A stretch of 64,000 nt of DNA, from assembly GCA_030770425.1 (NCBI GenBank), contig JASJFT010000028.1, positions 124,001 to 188,000 of the forward strand. The letters are read 5' to 3'. This DNA comes from Darksidea phi. Taxonomy: Eukaryota > Ascomycota > Dothideomycetes > Pleosporales > Lentitheciaceae. Below the pieces are notes generated by a model. That model was given only the letters and a program-made list of their open reading frames with translations. It had not been told where the DNA came from and made no database searches. The first letter of the stretch is position 1. Each line of letters starts with the position of its first letter. Of this stretch, positions 25,261-36,979 are shown in pieces. The position numbers and the translations under genes are program-made.

Positions 25261-28200
25261 CTAGTCGTCATCCTCGTCGTCAGTATCTTGCTCCTCAACT
25301 ACGAAGCCTGCATCTCCTTTCCTAAATCCGGAACGTCCTGCTTGTCCCTGGTTCGTCGACGCAGTACCTGAGACGGCCGTCTCTCCATCTTCAATCGCGC
25401 TGCTCCTCATGCTACCAGTGCATCGTCTGCTCACCACACCAGGGAACATTCTTGGCTCCATGCCTTCGAACGTCACGCCGCTTTGCGTTCTAGTGAGGGC
25501 AAGGGGATCTTCAGGTGAGCGGCCATATTGTTGCGCGGATGAGAAGGGCTGTGATCCGGCTTGTGACGCACCGGCGATAGGTTGGGGAGACGGTCCGACG
25601 CCCGGATTGAGTATCATGCTTGAGGAACGGCGCGGACGCTCGAATTGATCTTGGATCCCGGGGTTAGTGGGAGACGCTGGCTGAGTTTGAGAGACGCCTG
25701 GTTCCGCTGTTGAGCCTGAGGGAAAGCGAGCTTGTTGCATGGGAAAGAGAGGTGCTTGATGCGGGCCTGGGATTGCACCCGGTGGTAGGGCAGAAAAGGG
25801 GTGTGCCTGATCTGGCAGGGCCGTCACCGACGCATGAGTGTGTAAAGAGGCCCCTGGGGAGCCGAGATGAGTGGCTTGATTGGAGACAGGGGTTTGGGGG
25901 GCTCCCATGCTGGGTTGAAGGTTCGATGTCGTGAGGGCGTTCGTGCTGTCTTCAGAAGCGCGAGTGTAGCGCTCAATCATAGCTAGCTCCTGCATCAAGG
26001 TTTCGTGCCTAAAGGCTTCTCGGATGCTGGGCACGTTTGATTTGGCAACGTCATTGCCGGCAACGCCTGGGAGATGGAAGTTTGTTCCCAAGAAGCGCTG
26101 CTTGACAAGGTGTTCGAAGCCGCTCTGTTCGACTGAGTGCTTTGCGAGCTCGCACATGTCCACTGCGCTGAGTTTGTAAATTTGCGCTGCAACCGAATAC
26201 TCCTCGATCAGAGGCTCCTTGGTGAATGCGAACTGAAGCGGGTCGTCAGTCGATAGAGAGACGTTGAGACCGCGTCTAAAGTAGCTGAGGAATGGGTTAC
26301 GCTCGTATGCCAAGAATAGGGCGTTGTTACTAAGCGGAGACATGGCCACTCCAATCTGTTCTAGATAGAAAATGTACTGTAAGAATGGCACTTTCCGCAA
26401 GAGGAGTCCATGGCTGATACTGTGGCAGCAGAGCACGGCAGCGGCAAGATGATCCGTGTCGCCAGCCTCGCCACAATGTGGACGAAGCAAGAACGTATTG
26501 AAGCCACGTTGCTTTCGCCAGACATTCAAGGACGCCATATTGGCAAAGAGATAGTACATCCAGTAACTGTAAGGCGGATTCTGTTTGTTTGTCCATTGGT
26601 GTGGGAACGGAAACTTCTTGAAGACGCGCCTCTCTGCTTTGCTCTCGTCGTCGACACTGTCAAAGCCGATGACCCTTTGAAGGAAGACGTGGAGCTTTGG
26701 GTGGCTGTTCGGGTCTCTAGTCACTTCGAACAGAGGTTGGAAAACATTGACAACGACTTGCTCGAAATTATCCATCAGGCCTGTAGCTTTGTACACATCA
26801 TACAGGCGAGGAATCTGGACGAGCCACCGTACATTCGGCGAGAAAAGCTTGTTGTCGATTACCCATGCAGCTAATTTGTCCCATTCGTCGATGTCGCGAC
26901 CATAGATAGAGATTCGCCACTCTACGAACTGGTACTTGCTTGACTCAAGATCGGATATGACCTCTTTGGTAATCTCTGCCAGATACCGGCCTTTGACGAA
27001 GTTGTCCGTCTTCAGGAAGATTGTGCGTAGGCGAGACTCGCCCACTGGATTGTATTTCAAATTGAACTTGTCGAAGCGATGGAATGAATCGGTGTGAGCC
27101 TAATATTGTCAGCAAAAACAGAATCGCCTCGAGCAAACAACGTACATGCATATCCAACGTGTCGATGCTAAGGTCGTACGCAGTCAGGTTGATGGATTCA
27201 AACACTTCCTTCAGCGTAAGGTGCTTGCCATCGCGGAAAAGCACCACCTCATCCGGCGATCTCTTCATCTTCGACTTGATGAAGCGCAACAAGTGTTTCT
27301 GGTTCATGCATGCGGAATGGTGAACGTGAGTATCGACCTTACGGACGTTGTAAAAGTCTCTATGTGGCACCTTTTTGCTGTCCGCTATCTCTTGGTACTC
27401 GTTTAATAAATAGTACAAGTTGAACTTGCCCTCGAGATACTGTAAGCGTCGGAAGGCGAAGCTCTTGCTTGGACCGTCGGAGGAGATCTCAAGAATAGCA
27501 TCTAGATCCATGTAGTACTCTCGCAATGTAGGGATGGCCACAATAGGTGTATCAAGTTCTGCGGATTTGGTGGTCTCGTAGACCTGGAAAACGCTTCCGT
27601 TATCTAAGCGGAACGACATTTCTGAAGCACCTGGCAGCGGTAAAAGGTCGTCCATGTTGAAGTCTTCTCCTATATCTTTGCCCATCTTCCTGGGTGGCTT
27701 CGGCGTCTCTGTGGGGTCTAGCACTGCACTGTTCTGCATGCTGCTTGAGGCGTTCTTGCGTTCCTTCGAATTGTCTATCCAAACAGGCTCTGGGTGAGGG
27801 GGATAGATTCGCCACGAAGGATCGTCTTTGGGGTTGTCAAGGTTCCGCTGTAGTGACAAGCGTATGTATTTGTGGCGTATATCAAGGACCTTCTGCACAT
27901 TGGTGTAGATGGCGCTGAGCTCGGCAGTGACACTAGAGTCCGACATAGCGAAACCTCCTGCACCGCTTCCGATGCCTATTCCTGCGCCGGCGCCGTGGAT
28001 GCCTTCTTCAGCAAGTAGAGGTTTAGGTTCGTGGGGAAGGCCAGGGTGGTGTACATGGTCTCGTGCTTGCTGGTCAGCTTGTATATATGCGTCTGGCTCC
28101 GTATCGATGAAGCGGTTATTCGTCACATATGGAGGCATGTGTGACGGCGGCTGGCGTGACTGGTCCGCCTGGGACAGGCCAATGGGAAGCGTGGGTCGCT

Positions 28201-28770
28201 GTCCTTGGTTTGCGAGACTGACGTTGCTCTTTCGCGATTGTATGCTGTCTGCCCTGCTGAGGAAATCGACACCATCCCCGCCGCCAAAGTTGGCCGGAAA
28301 CGTCTTTGCCCGTATGATCGGACTATACCCATCACCGGCCTGGGACCCCCCGTGTTGGCTCTCCATTTGATGGCGCTGATAGAACTGCTTCGCTTCGGTA
28401 TGACTCATTTGCTTGTCAGAGTGGTAGTCATAGAAAGCAGTCCGCCGCTGCTTGTCGCGCGCAAGTAGTCCTGTTGTATGTGCACCCTCGGACCCGCCAT
28501 CGTCCTTGTCCTCCTCTTCTATGCTCGGAGTGGTAGTAGTCTGCGCCGCCGCCGTTACACCATCTTGATCTCTGGCAACGCGTGTGCCCTCGGCTTCAGG
28601 CTCGGAGGAGTCGGGGTCCAATTCATCGTCCTCCGAGGATGGGATCTGATCGTCGACGAGGGCAGCTCCAAGTTCTGGTGAAGCATCTGGCGCAGTAGAA
28701 AAGGCGCCTGTGTGACTGTCAGCATCAATTAAAGGTACACACTGAAGATCCACGTGGTACCTTTGATCAT
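25261..28770 (-). CDS. AMD1: AMP deaminase
   Basis: Deaminates AMP to IMP in the purine nucleotide cycle (cytosol, zinc enzyme). Preferred model has three exons: 28770-28761 (10 bases), 28707-27146 and 27099-25261, giving 1136 residues. The coding frame is also open upstream to 28924, but without an ATG; splicing GTACCA..CAG (53 bases) links an ATG at 28770 (MIKG) exactly in frame, so this start is favoured. The first 330 residues are polar, Ser/Glu-rich and probably regulatory. The catalytic domain carries the metal site [20 protein letters not shown], the [13 protein letters not shown] segment, and [21 protein letters not shown]. The C-terminal 200 residues are Pro/Ser/Gln-rich and end in a run of Asp. 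Much longer than the 810-residue yeast enzyme because of both tails. Confidence 0.94.
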
Positions 28771-29737
28771 GGTGCTGTGTTAAGGGTGGACAGCCTTTGG
28801 TTGGGCCTACGAGAGAAAGCTGAGGCGCGGCCGACGCCGACTCCGACGCCGACGCATGTGACCCCGCAACGACGTGTTCCGCATCATCTTCATCAAAAGG
28901 CCACGCCTCGCTAAGCACGTGCAAGCTCCTTCACACTTCAGGGAGTTGTTTACGACATCAAGAAGTTTATCTGCGAAAGGGTGACGAGACGAGGGCTTGA
29001 AATACAACCCCGGTCTTGATCTAACCGTAGAAACTGCCAGGCGGCCCTGGGTCCCGAAGGACGGCTGAGTTCGGCACCGTGCGAAACTTCTTAGACGCTC
29101 TGGGCAATTGGTGGGAACGAAAAGGGCAACTCTTGCTGCGTTCGACGGGCATTCAGTACTTGCCCCCTAAGGAATGTTCCTGATGCAGGCTGACATGCAC
29201 CATGTTCGGTTAGGAGCGGGGTTCACCATAGAGTCATCACGACTTGCAGTACCACTCTTCATAGGCTTTTTCAGACTCGTCTGCTAGTTTTTCCCTGTGC
29301 TTAAAGAATTCGGCTTGGCTTGCGACTGCTGGAGGGTCCATGTTGTAATGCGAGGTAGTGTTGCTTTCTGACCGTGAGAACCTATTAATCTATCAATACG
29401 GAATTGAAGAAAGTTTAGAGGCAGAAGAAAGAAGCGGAAGAGGTGCTCGTCTTACGAACAAGTCCTGTGACTTAAGCACGGGATTCAAAGCCTGTGCACT
29501 AAGGGTTGGTATAGATATGACTCTATAGGCATGAGTCTACCGAAGAACACAGCACCATTTGTTCTCATCGGAGGTTTTTATATTCATATCTTTCATTGCA
29601 CGTTACCCATGGTCCGAAGGGTCATAGAGTAAGTAAAATAACAAGTAACGCTTGGTACCATGCATGGCCAAAGTACAATCAAACGACCGCAATGAACATA
29701 GCCCTTCGTATCATTCTGACTGCATTTACAACTAACC
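28771..29737. other. intergenic, AMD1 promoter region
   Basis: Nearly 1 kb upstream of AMD1 and downstream of the carboxylesterase (same strand). The part up to 28924 is an open continuation of the AMD1 frame, interpreted as intron-free 5' UTR. No other gene or RNA supported. Confidence 0.55.
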
Positions 29738-31429
29738 TCACAATGATGCCTTTGGCTGTCCCTCCGCTTCTTCACTTCTAACCCCTTGCCATGCCTCCGC
29801 AACTTTCCAGAGTCTTTCTGCCCCAATGCACTCCAACACCTTCCCCCTCCCACCTCTATATTTATCATCGTAATCTTCTTCATCCACCTCTACAACACCC
29901 TCGTCTCCAAGAACAACAACCTTTCTTTCACTACACCAACCCTCCTCATTGGCGAACTGAATCCACCGATCCGCTATCTTTCGAGAAATCTTCTTATTCC
30001 TGCTATCAAAAGAGTTGTTAAAATTCCCCAAAAGGAACGCAACATCAAGCTCGTGCGATGCAAGGTCTTTGAACGGCCCTTCGAATGGGTTCGAGACATG
30101 AAAGTGGTAGCGGCGGCAGTATCTAGGGGGAGATGAAGACTTCCAACCAGAGTACACGGTGAGGGCGGGCAAATAAAACCGCAGTTCTGAAGCTAGTTCG
30201 AGAAGATTACGTTGTTGCTGTGGCGGAGATGAGGCAGGCAGTTTATATGCAGATAGAAGGGCGGTTGTCTCCGAGGAAGTAAGGTGTCGGTCACAGAGAG
30301 ACTCGAGTAGGGAGAAGGTGTTCGGGTTGTCAAGAATGCGGGCTTTCAAACACGTTCCCTATATGTGTCAGCTGAAGTTCAGAAAATGTAGATACCAACT
30401 TACATCGTGAGCGGTGTCTCCAGTCACGAACTCCTTGCACCAATGCTCTTTTTGCTTGCCATTTCCCAGAACTCCCAGTGTAATATCCCCCTTCATGAAC
30501 TGTCCATCTATACAAGCGCAAAAGTGCTGCGCAAGTGGTAACTTATCCATCAACTCATCAGCACTCATCTTTCTTAGCCTACTCGTCCTTTCTTCTACGC
30601 TAACTCCGTCTAGTCCGAGGAATTTGAGCTGGTCCTGATACATCTTCTCATGCCATGCCCTGTTCCTCGGTTTCCGCAGTGTCGCCTCCCCACTCATAAT
30701 CACGACCCTTTTAAACAAACTCCCATTCCCTACCTCCGCGCATAACAACGTCGACAACGATATACCGCCCGCCGACTCGCCTGCTGCCGTGATGTTGTTC
30801 GGGTCACCCCCAAAGCCCGCGATGTGTTTCTTGACCCACTTAAACGCCAGCACCTGGTCTTTGTAGCCAAAGTTGCCATCAATCCCTAGCTCTTGACTTG
30901 CTAGGAACCCCAAGATACCTACTCGATAGTTGATCGAGACTCCAATGACCGGCTTTTCGATCTCGACACTCCGCCCTACGAACCTCGTAAGATCATATTG
31001 AGGCCAGGAGTTACTACCCATGCTCAACGCTCCACCGTGTACCCAAACAAATACTGGTAGTCCCTTGTCACCGCCCTGTCTTTTTCGCGCTATCACGGAT
31101 TTTGGCACAGTAATATTGACATTCAAGCACTCGAATTCGTCCATCTGTTCCTGTTTCGATCTGTGGCCTTCTCCAAATGGTAGTTGCATATTTCCGACAA
31201 GCGTCAAATCCCATGCCTGTGCCCCACGTTTGTGTGGGCATGATGGACCGAATGTAGTGGCATCGAATTGGCCCTCGGCGTCGGCACCTAGTGTATCATT
31301 CGGAACAGAACTCTTCCAACGCCCTGGTATCGAAGCATATCTGAGGTTTCTGAATTGGACGACTGTCGTTGAGGGCCTGCCACGAAGGATGCATCTCAAG
31401 GTGGGGTGCGCTAAGGCATCATAGGACAT
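29738..31429 (-). CDS. type-B carboxylesterase / lipase family protein
   Basis: An alpha/beta-hydrolase ester hydrolase; the natural substrate cannot be told from sequence. Two exons: 31429-30404 and 30358-29738 (intron 45 bases), giving 548 residues, normal for the family. The start is the ATG at 31429 (MSYDALAHPTLRC); no secretion signal is visible, which suggests a cytosolic enzyme. Motifs: oxyanion HGGA (VFVWVHGGALSMGS), NYRVGILGFL, GNFGYKDQVLAFKWV, and the nucleophile elbow GESAGG. The second half has the SHELDVAFLLGNF segment that normally contains the catalytic His neighbourhood. The acidic Asp/Glu run near the C-terminus is unusual. Confidence 0.9.
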
Positions 31430-31678
31430 TTTGATATACAAGAAGCAAGAAGTGCGCGGCTAAAAATCACACCTGCAGTGCAACTTTCTGCAATCAACTA
31501 CATTGACTCTGAACAAATTGATACTGCAGAAGGATGTAGAAGAAAGGGTACAGCGTGGATAATCAGCGCATAAGTGTGGAGGTGGGGCATTTTGCCGAAG
31601 AAGGTTGCCGAACCGCAATGAGAAGGAACGAAACGCTGTCCCACGTGTACCCTTAGTTGGTACTATTCTGCAGGTGGA
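31430..31678. other. intergenic
   Basis: 249 bases between the esterase start and the end of the HET relic; presumably the esterase promoter. Nothing else recognised. Confidence 0.5.
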
Positions 31679-32560
31679 CTAGTTTCTGGGGGTGGGAATC
31701 CCAAGGTAAGTTGATATCTTTCTCCACATCTCATCCTCGTTCTTGTTTGCGGCGAATGGCTTGTATCCTAGACTCTTGGCGTAGTTCAACATATACAGAA
31801 CAGGACCAATGAAACCCATTTCAAAAGTCTTGTTGCCACATGATACTGAGATGTTGTAATGGAGGGCGATCTCCTGTCGAATCCAGAGTCGTTTCCACCA
31901 TGGCCGTTTGAAGAAAATGTCCAACGCCTTCCAGTGTCGCACAACACCTGCTTTGGCGAAGGATGGGTACTGGATGGCTTTCTCCTCGGGCGCATGTTGC
32001 GGTGGCGCTCCAAGTACGGTCAATATGTCTATTGCAGTAGAGCTATTGTCAGCTTCGTTGCCGAGCCAAACATGTACGCCCGAGGCCTTTTTGTATATTC
32101 ATCGCATAAGAGATACTTGACCTAAAGGTTAGGTTTGCAAGTTAGCAAAGGGATGTAAACAGTGACAAGGGCGGTACTCCATGCCTTAATGACGGTAGTC
32201 GTTTGGTAAAGACGGACGAAACTGTTTTGCTGGGTTATACGTACTGCCTCTCTTGTCGATGTCCGCCTGATTAATACAAACCTGATCAATCCAGTACAAG
32301 ACTTCAGCAGGTCCATTGTGAGAATACCCCGTCTTTTTGTCACGCAGATGTCTCAAAGCCGATTCGAAGCTTGCAGTAACCGGAAAGTGATGACCACTTA
32401 GAATGATTGCTCAATCCATTACCGGTGCACCCCAGCAGTATGAAAGAGTCGTGTAGCCCTGGAAGTGATTGTTATCATCTAGGCTGATGGTCTTGAGGCT
32501 TGCCATAATGGGTTCATTGAAGTTTGCTGCATTTTGTACTGCCAATATCCAGATTTGAGA
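31679..32560 (-). pseudogene. broken heterokaryon-incompatibility (HET) domain gene
   Basis: HET domains belong to fungal non-self recognition and programmed cell death proteins. Reading the minus strand, the canonical HET landmarks appear in order: EPIMASLKTISLDDN, TLSYCWG, YWIDQVCINQADID, ASGVHVWLGNE and RPWWKRLWIRQE. They are interrupted by in-frame TGA codons at 32413-32411 (after WGAPVMD) and 32101-32099 (after SLMR), while a normal-looking intron between the ID and VS parts (GTACGT..TAG) is still recognisable. The usual long C-terminal region is missing: the frame stops at 31679. So this is a decayed, truncated HET gene. The disabled positions are consistent with CGA to TGA change, but that is inference. 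Confidence 0.85.
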
Positions 32561-32571
32561 CTGGAACGTGT

Positions 32572-32820
32572 CTAGTGAGGTGTAGTCTTTGCCTCAGCGC
32601 TGGCGACAACTGAATTTCCCTCGTCATCGAAGCCCGACAGCTGCAACTTCTCCAAAATTCTATTGAGCGCTAACTCAATGCGAACAATCCGCTGTCCAAG
32701 AAGTTTTATTTCATTTTGTGGAGGCTGAACAAACATAAAGTCTTCCAGAGCGCTCTTTTGCGTTGGTTGAGCGTCCGCTGGGTCATTGTCATCTTTGTAA
32801 AGATTCGCAATGCCGTACAT
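32572..32820 (-). CDS. small hypothetical ORF upstream of the HET relic
   Basis: 82 residues from the ATG at 32820 (MYGIANLYKDDNDPADAQ). It contains a helix likely to coil (IKLLGQRIVRIELALNRILEKLQ). No family was recognised. It lies just upstream of the HET relic on the same strand and could be an exon of the ancestral gene, a separate small gene, or chance. Coding status is uncertain. Confidence 0.3.
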   Translation of the reverse strand: MYGIANLYKDDNDPADAQPTQKSALEDFMFVQPPQNEIKLLGQRIVRIELALNRILEKLQLSGFDDEGNSVVASAEAKTTPH

Positions 32821-33404
32821 GATGATTAGCGAAACAAGATAAACTCGCAAGAGAAGATTTGAGAAGAATTAGAAAAGCTTTAGATGTAGACGGGACAATG
32901 AGTCTACTTGAGGAGCCTCACTGGAATCCAACACGAGCTAAATACGAGTCTCAATTTCCGCTTCATCCTTATCTTCCATGCGCATGAGGTTGTATGGATG
33001 CAGCTGGCTCTTCAAAGGAACGAGACTGGCATCTGTACACTATGGCTCATCTCGACTCCTCTGATGATAGACCAAGGAGTTATTCCGCATGGAGCCGAAA
33101 GCGCGTTAAAACACGAAATCACGTGCGCTCTGGAGTGAGTCTTCAAACATCTAATTCTCTACCAAGTTGCCATACAGTACGAGCTGACATCTCTGAAACT
33201 AAGCTCTTATCCTAATAGGCAACTAAGTACTCAGACGACAAAGTAGCCATGCGAGAATCCAAGATGCATTCATAACGTCGTATCGTAATCTATGCCGAAT
33301 ACAAATAAACCCAAATCCACCTCATCAATTCATTGCTGAGAAGCTGGAAATCATAATCTCATCTCCTCAATTGCTTGCCGCGCCACTTTGTTTAGTCTTG
33401 CACA
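32821..33404. other. intergenic
   Basis: Between the small ORF and the TPA1 stop. No gene or repeat supported. Confidence 0.5.
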
Positions 33405-35424
33405 TTACTCTTCCTCATCCTCATCCTCACCAAATTCTACCCCATACTCGCCACAAACGTCCCACCTATCGCCTTTAGCAGCTTTACTTACATACTTTGT
33501 AAATCTCAACACCCCCCGATCTCTTAGCACAATGGCAAGATTATTCCAAGCAGCAGGCTGTGAGAAGAGAATACCATCGTCTTCATCGTTACCAGCGCTT
33601 TTGTACACGGCCGGGTCCGCTTTGGCTTTACGTCGCTGACCGGCTCCGGTGTGGGTTGAAGGTTCGGAGGGTCCAACACCAGCGTCCGTCCCTTCATCTT
33701 CTTCACCGGCCATGTACATCTCGTAGCCTCCAACTTCCTCTTCCGCTTTCGAAGGCTGCTCCGCCAACTTGCCGTTCGTTTCTGTCGACGTGCTGTTCTG
33801 CTGCGCCTCTTCCTCTTCCTCTTCCTCTTCGTCGCCCCAACCTTTCGACGGAGTGATGCCGAGGCAAACCTCTAACTGTGGGTCTTCTTCCTCGTATGCA
33901 GTGGCGAGGGTGTAGTCCATACCGCGGCGGAACCGTCGAGCGTAGATGTTGCTCTTCGTTAGAGTGATACCGGTAACGAGCGAGATCCATTTTGTGAAAG
34001 CGGGATGGGGAAACAAGATATCTACCAAGTCATCGTACGGTGTCAAGCTCTCAGTGTCGGGGTAAGTCGTTTCGATTGGTTGCACGGCCTTCCTATACAG
34101 GAAGCGATGCTTGTGCGGCGGCCGCGCCACACCGACTTCTGACCGGTCCTGGTAGAGCGGATTCGTTGGGAGACTAGGATTCGGCTCATGATCTTTCAAC
34201 TCGAGATATTTGCGAAGACGAGTGCAGAACTTTGGCGACAAAAACTCAGCTAACCGCAAAGAAGATTCATCGGAGAACATCTTGGAAAGTTCTTCTACGG
34301 TGTCCGGGACGAGATAGTTTGGGTTCATGTACTTGATAAGAAAGTCGATCTCATCAGCTGTCAACTCGTCGTCCCCCGCCTTCGCTTGCTCTTCCCAATG
34401 CGGATTGTCAACCCAATGAGGCTGCGGCTCGTCGAAAACGTCAGCTTTGCCCCCTTGCAGCTGAGCCAAAGAGCTCTTCTCTGCCAGTTGCTCCTCAAGA
34501 CCTTCTTCGTAGCCATCCTCGCCTTCCTGGGGGATGTGAAACCATCCACTAATAGCCATGCGTACGCGACCACCGTCATCCTCTGGCCTTTCATGTTGCT
34601 GACGCTTGTACACCTCTTCGACATCGTGGAAACTCTCGCCGGGCTGAACAGTGAAGAACGACAACTGATTCCAGGCGGGCGGTATCGACACGGTGAAATC
34701 CGGCTGTGGTACCTTGACTTTGTCACCGCTGGCAACCTCGAGGTTTTCGGTAGGGTATAGGCGGAGCGCCCCACCATATTCAGGCTTCCACGGGCGGTCG
34801 GGGTCCAGAAGATACAGAATCCAGCTCACACGCCGACTCCCAATGACATCGTCGTGGCATAAAAGGTGGCAGCCCGGTGTGTACACATTCTGCTCTACAA
34901 TTAGCCTTACTACGTCCAAAGTATTGGTTTGCATAACCCCACCACTGCCATGTCAGTCTTAACCCCGCTCAAAGGCCCGGACCCGGTTATCGACGCCAAA
35001 TATTTGCGGAAAGCCGAAGAATATAGCGAGTCGCGGAGGGTTAAGAGTGACGGAAGACGCTTGAGGGCGGTGTCGTGGAGGCCATCGAGGTTGGCAAGGT
35101 CGCCCGACTGGTGGATCTTGTAGATATCTGTCTCTTTCGGCGTGAAAGAAATGTGGTCGCGGATTTCGCTGCGTACATTGCGGAGGAGAGTGTCGTCGAC
35201 TAGATCTTGGATTACAGCGTGCTTGTACCTGGCGTCGTAATTAGAACGAGGCTCAACTGCCCGAAATGGCGGACCTACGGCTGTGACGTGGCATATGAAA
35301 TAGTGTAGCCCTCGAGGATTTTGCTATCGAATAGTCCCTTGCGGAAATTCTTACGTGCTTCGTCGTCGGAGATAACACGTTTCTTCGCCTTGCCATTGGC
35401 CGGCGTCTCACTTTTGCGCTTCAT
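33405..35424 (-). CDS. TPA1: prolyl 3,4-dihydroxylase TPA1/OGFOD1-type (2-oxoglutarate/Fe(II) oxygenase)
   Basis: Hydroxylates a conserved proline of ribosomal protein uS12 and affects translation termination fidelity and poly(A) tails in yeast. Three exons: 35424-35279, 35228-34946 and 34889-33405, giving 637 residues (yeast Tpa1 is 644). The start is MKRKSETPANGKAKKR. The catalytic N-terminal domain has the iron ligands in CHDD, a distal His in GESFHDVEEV, and the 2-oxoglutarate Arg near RVRMAISGWFHIP. The second, non-catalytic double-stranded beta-helix domain follows (residues about 330-600), with an acidic poly-Glu insert. The second intron has the weak donor GTGGTG, but the join SGVKTDMANVYTPGCHLLCHDD is required by the family. 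Confidence 0.93.
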
Positions 35425-35844
35425 TGTCTATGGATCTCCCAGTGCTGGAGGTGGTGTTGAAGAAATAACAAAAAGCGAAAGTTCGGGAATTTTGGGTGGA
35501 GCTTGGGCGACACACCTCACTGAGTTCCCCACCATGGCCGGCCTATCTTCCAATTTTCTCCGCTCCACCTAGTACCAAGATGCCGGGTGCTCGTACTCGC
35601 ATACGCCTGTCTACTAGGCATGCAATCCGTAGCATCAATTGTTTGGCGTTTTGTGGAGTGCAATTGACTTCGGTTTGCGGGAGAGGCTTGCACTCCGGTT
35701 GGTTAACTTGCATTTTCCATCGCCTATTGACAACGCTAATCGTCACCATGCCCTTTCTCCGGTACTTATATATCCAGAGGGAACCATGATATCTTTGCAT
35801 TAACCGCTAGATATATGCAAGCTATCTATGAGGTATAGTCCCTT
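35425..35844. other. intergenic, TPA1 promoter / TPC1 3' region
   Basis: 420 bases between the TPA1 start and TPC1 stop, both minus strand. No gene or repeat supported. Confidence 0.55.
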
Positions 35845-36866
35845 TCAAGCCTCCGTTCCCTCTAGGGCCGACAGGGCAGCTATTGCTCTCTCATACGTCC
35901 ACATGGTGACTGCGCTCGCTGGAGCTGCTTTTAGGAGACTCACAGTCAGTCCGCGGTACAAGCCCCTCCTACCCTCATGCTTCCAGATATGCGAAAGGGT
36001 ATTTATCACCCCTGCGTACAGGGGTATATTCCGATGTACGTATCTCGATCGCATCGGACCTTGGACCTGCAGTCGCTTTCGTGTCGTATCGAGGGGATAC
36101 ACAGCCGTTTTGGAGAGCACGCTTGCGATGATTCCGGCAGCGGCGTCGGACGTGCCGAACGGAAGAGGAATGACCGAGCTTGCCACAAGTGGCTTCAGTC
36201 CCTCGTAGCTAGCGAAGAAGAGGCCCATATAGGGGACGATCTGGCTCACCCCAGCGCCCAGTCCACGGAAGAAGCCGCTAGGCCCTTCGTGCTCGGCAAT
36301 GTGTCGTACCGAAGCAACGATGGAGCTATAAACGCGCTCACGTCCTTGAGCTGCAAAGCGTGTGCGGAGCAAATCGAGGGGATACGTCGCCGTTGTTGCG
36401 CAAGCGCCAGCGAGGGCGCCACTGAAGAAGGAGTTCGCAGAGCTCGGCATGCTGTATGGCTCGGGGATAGTCTCGAGTAGGTACGACACGTACGTGTAGG
36501 CTGAGAATTGGACGCTGCCGTACGCCAGATACAAGGCCTCGGCGGGGATATTGCCCTTCCATAGCCCCGTGAGACCTTCCTCGCGCAGGATGTATTTGAG
36601 CGTGCCCAACGTTCCTTTGTAGACGGGCCCCTGGACGCTGCGGACGCTGAGGGGGTCGGAGAGGGAGTGCACCTGGAGCTGCAGGCGGATCTTGATGACG
36701 TCGAGCGGCGCGATCACGAAGCTGTTGCAATCATCAGCACTCAATTGGCAGCTCTCGAGGCAGGGGGTTGGAATGCGTACCGCGACACGAGGCCAGCAAC
36801 AGCGCCTGCGATGGCCACTTGTCCCTGTGAGCCCTCGTGCTTGAGTGGTGCGACGCCTCCAGACAT
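35845..36866 (-). CDS. TPC1: mitochondrial thiamine pyrophosphate carrier
   Basis: An inner-membrane solute carrier of the six-helix mitochondrial family, importing thiamine pyrophosphate. Two exons: 36866-36781 and 36721-35845 (59-base intron), giving 320 residues with three repeats of about 100. Carrier signatures PxDxxKxR are [20 protein letters not shown] and [17 protein letters not shown]1 assignment rests on the overall order of segments ([32 protein letters not shown]); another carrier of the TPC/ANC-like group cannot be fully excluded. An open minus-strand frame continues past the start as an antisense shadow of the neighbour. It starts only 113 bases from the divergent oxygenase gene. 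Confidence 0.88.
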
Positions 36867-36979
36867 GCGCCCACCTCCAATTGTGAGCGTCTACAGACGG
36901 TACCAAGCCAGCGCCGAGTGGACACGGTCTTGCCGGTAGATGAAAGTGAAATGGAGAAGCAGAGCCGGCGGAACGGGAG
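36867..36979. promoter_or_regulatory. 113-base bidirectional promoter TPC1 / oxygenase
   Basis: The two start codons face away from each other with only 113 bases between them, so both promoters and 5' UTRs must overlap or extend into neighbouring coding sequence. No defined factor site was identified. Confidence 0.6.

Noticed and set aside
28807..29007. Possible upstream exon of AMP deaminase
   Set aside because: The frame is different from AMD1 and lacks a good ATG; the 10-base first exon model explains the start better.
29460..29520. tRNA-like GGGATTCAA stretch
   Set aside because: No cloverleaf could be drawn around it by eye; a covariance-model scan (tRNAscan-SE) would be needed and a hit would reverse this.
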